Origin: Phyllobacteriaceae bacterium UBA1940
Lineage (GTDB): Bacteria; Pseudomonadota; Alphaproteobacteria; Rhizobiales; Rhizobiaceae
DNA length: 10,022 nucleotides
Reading direction: 5' to 3'
Assembly (NCBI GenBank): GCA_002336975.1
Contig: DDFA01000111.1
Location: 3,418-13,439 of the forward strand
The position numbers and the translations under genes were made by a program. Shown here piece after piece: positions 8,966-10,022 of this stretch. Every line of letters starts with the position of its first letter. Position 1 is the stretch's first letter. Under the pieces are notes generated by a model that was not told where the DNA came from, ran no database searches, and saw only the letters and a program-made list of their open reading frames with translations.

Positions 8966-9885
8966 GCCTTCATCGCCACAGCGATGCGCGCCGCCAGGCG
9001 CGCATTGTTCTCCACCAGCGCGATGTTGGTCTTGAGGCTGGCGCCGTCGGTCAGTTCGAGGATTTTCGCCAGCAGGAACGGCGTCACGGCCTTGCCGATG
9101 ACGCCGTTTTCATGCGCGGCGTATTGCGCCGCCTCGATATGGCGCGCCATATCGGCGGCCGGGATCTCGAATTCGGCCGGAACCGGATTGGCCACCAGCA
9201 TGCCGCCGCCGACGCCCAGCGCCGACCGGGTCTGCTGGAATGTTGCGATGGCTTCGGCGCTGTCGAGCCGCAGCGGGGCAGGGAAGGGCGACTGGCGCGA
9301 CCAGAACGCCGGCATCACGTCGGCGCCGTAGCCGACCACCGGCACGCCGCGCGTCTCCAGCACCTCCAGCGTCTTGGGGATGTCGAGGATCGCCTTTGCG
9401 CCGGCGCTGACCACGATGACCGGGGTGCGCGCCAGTTCGTCGAGATCTGCCGAAACGTCAAAACTCTGTTCCGCGCCCTTGTGCACCCCGCCGATGCCGC
9501 CGGTGGCGAAGACGCCGATGCCCGCCAGATGCGCCGCCATCATCGTCGCCGCCACCGTGGTGCCGCCGGTGCGTCGCTCGGCTACCGCGAAAGCGAGGTC
9601 GGCGCGCGACAGTTTCATCGCCCCGCCGGCGGTCGCCAGCGCGTTGCGTTCGCCGTCGGACAGGCCGATCTTGATCCGTCCGCCAAGCACCGCGATCGTC
9701 GCCGGGGTGGCGCCTTCGTCGACGATGATGCGCTCGACGGCGGCCGCCATGTCGCTGTTGGCGGGGTAGGGCATCCCGTGGGTGATGATGGTGCTTTCCA
9801 GCGCCACCACCGGCCGTTTGCTGGCGAGCGCGCCGGCGACCTCGGGGTGAACGTCGACGAACTGTCTGGCGGCGCGGTCGATCAT
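8962..9885 (-). CDS. psuG: Pseudouridine-5'-phosphate glycosidase
   Basis: This enzyme reversibly splits the C-C bond of pseudouridine 5'-phosphate to uracil and ribose 5-phosphate, the second step of pseudouridine salvage or degradation. At 307 residues it has the family's normal length. Family signatures are VALESTIITHGMPYPAN (27-43), MKLSRADLAFAVAERRTGGTT (90-110 region), FATGGIGGVHKGAE (126-139), and SAGAKAILDIPKTLEVLETRG (160-180). The residues matching the E. coli catalytic/metal set (Glu31, Lys93, Asp149, Lys166) are Glu30, Lys91, Asp147 and Lys164, so it should be active. The start ATG at 9885 follows AAAGGA at suitable spacing, 12 bases after the stop of the upstream kinase gene. The pair is therefore an operon. 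Its stop codon lies inside the second copy of the 52-base repeat and converges on the inserted segment. Confidence 0.96.
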   Translation of the reverse strand: MIDRAARQFVDVHPEVAGALASKRPVVALESTIITHGMPYPANSDMAAAVERIIVDEGATPATIAVLGGRIKIGLSDGERNALATAGGAMKLSRADLAFAVAERRTGGTTVAATMMAAHLAGIGVFATGGIGGVHKGAEQSFDVSADLDELARTPVIVVSAGAKAILDIPKTLEVLETRGVPVVGYGADVMPAFWSRQSPFPAPLRLDSAEAIATFQQTRSALGVGGGMLVANPVPAEFEIPAADMARHIEAAQYAAHENGVIGKAVTPFLLAKILELTDGASLKTNIALVENNARLAARIAVAMKA

Positions 9886-9897
9886 CTTCAGGTCCTT

Positions 9898-10022
9898 TCA
9901 GTCGAGTTGCACGGCCGGGGGCGTCATCGCCAGCGCCTGCGCGAAGGGTTCGGGCTCGAGCGCCGCGACGACATTTGACGTTTCCAGCGTCAGCATCGCC
10001 GCCGCCGCGCCATGGCGCAGCG
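9898..10022 (-). CDS. psuK: PfkB-family sugar/nucleoside kinase, C-terminal end (probable pseudouridine kinase)
   Basis: Only the last 41 codons are in the window; the rest lies beyond its right edge. The sequence (HGAAAAMLTLETSNVVAALEP, split around residues 3-23 of the fragment) resembles the C-terminal helix and tail of PfkB-family kinases (AAAALTLE..xxVxPxL). It sits directly upstream of psuG on the same strand, with 12 bases between them. A PfkB kinase beside psuG is normally PsuK, which phosphorylates pseudouridine to give the PsuG substrate. The assignment rests mainly on this neighbourhood, since the catalytic motif GAGD is outside the window. Confidence 0.72.
   Translation of the reverse strand, partial: LRHGAAAAMLTLETSNVVAALEPEPFAQALAMTPPAVQLD

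Overview
The window is about 10 kb of GC-rich DNA (roughly two thirds G+C by eye). The gene content and protein style point to an alphaproteobacterium, most likely Hyphomicrobiales (Rhizobiales). The evidence is a ClpA with a long Lys/Ala/Pro tail, a coxS-coxL-coxM molybdenum hydroxylase operon, a NahK-like hybrid kinase behind a FIST protein, and a psuK-psuG pair. I cannot fix the genus. There are no rRNA, tRNA, CRISPR or transposase genes.

Layout: (1) 1-687, + strand: the 3' end of clpA, closed by a strong intrinsic terminator (715-749). (2) 772 to about 3286, - strand: a two-gene operon of a FIST sensor protein followed, one base later, by a hybrid histidine kinase with no sensor domain of its own. 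The likely logic is that the FIST protein senses a ligand and controls the kinase, as described for NosP/NahK. (3) 3287-3595: a divergent control region of about 309 bases. (4) 3596-7357, + strand: coxS, coxL and coxM, encoding the iron-sulfur, molybdopterin and FAD subunits of a form II (AYRGAGR-type) CO-dehydrogenase-like enzyme. A long imperfect hairpin with 7-base repeats fills the coxS-coxL gap, and a GNRA-loop hairpin follows coxM. (5) 7553-8215, + strand: an OmpA-family lipoprotein with a glycine zipper. (6) 8220-8965: an inserted-looking segment with one unrecognised 178-residue gene, lower in GC than its surroundings. It is bounded by two identical 52-base copies of the 3' end of the lipoprotein gene. 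(7) 8962-10022, - strand: psuG and the 3' end of a PfkB-family kinase (probable psuK), for pseudouridine breakdown.

Two observations deserve most attention. The first is the 52-base direct repeat that regenerates the end of the lipoprotein gene around a single orphan gene. This looks like integration at a gene end or a recent duplication/insertion, and removing one repeat unit restores a neat convergent lipoprotein-psuG junction. The second is the sensor/kinase operon divergent from a cox-type operon, together with the structured coxS-coxL spacer. The cox enzyme itself has the form II active-site loop, so CO should not be assumed to be its substrate.
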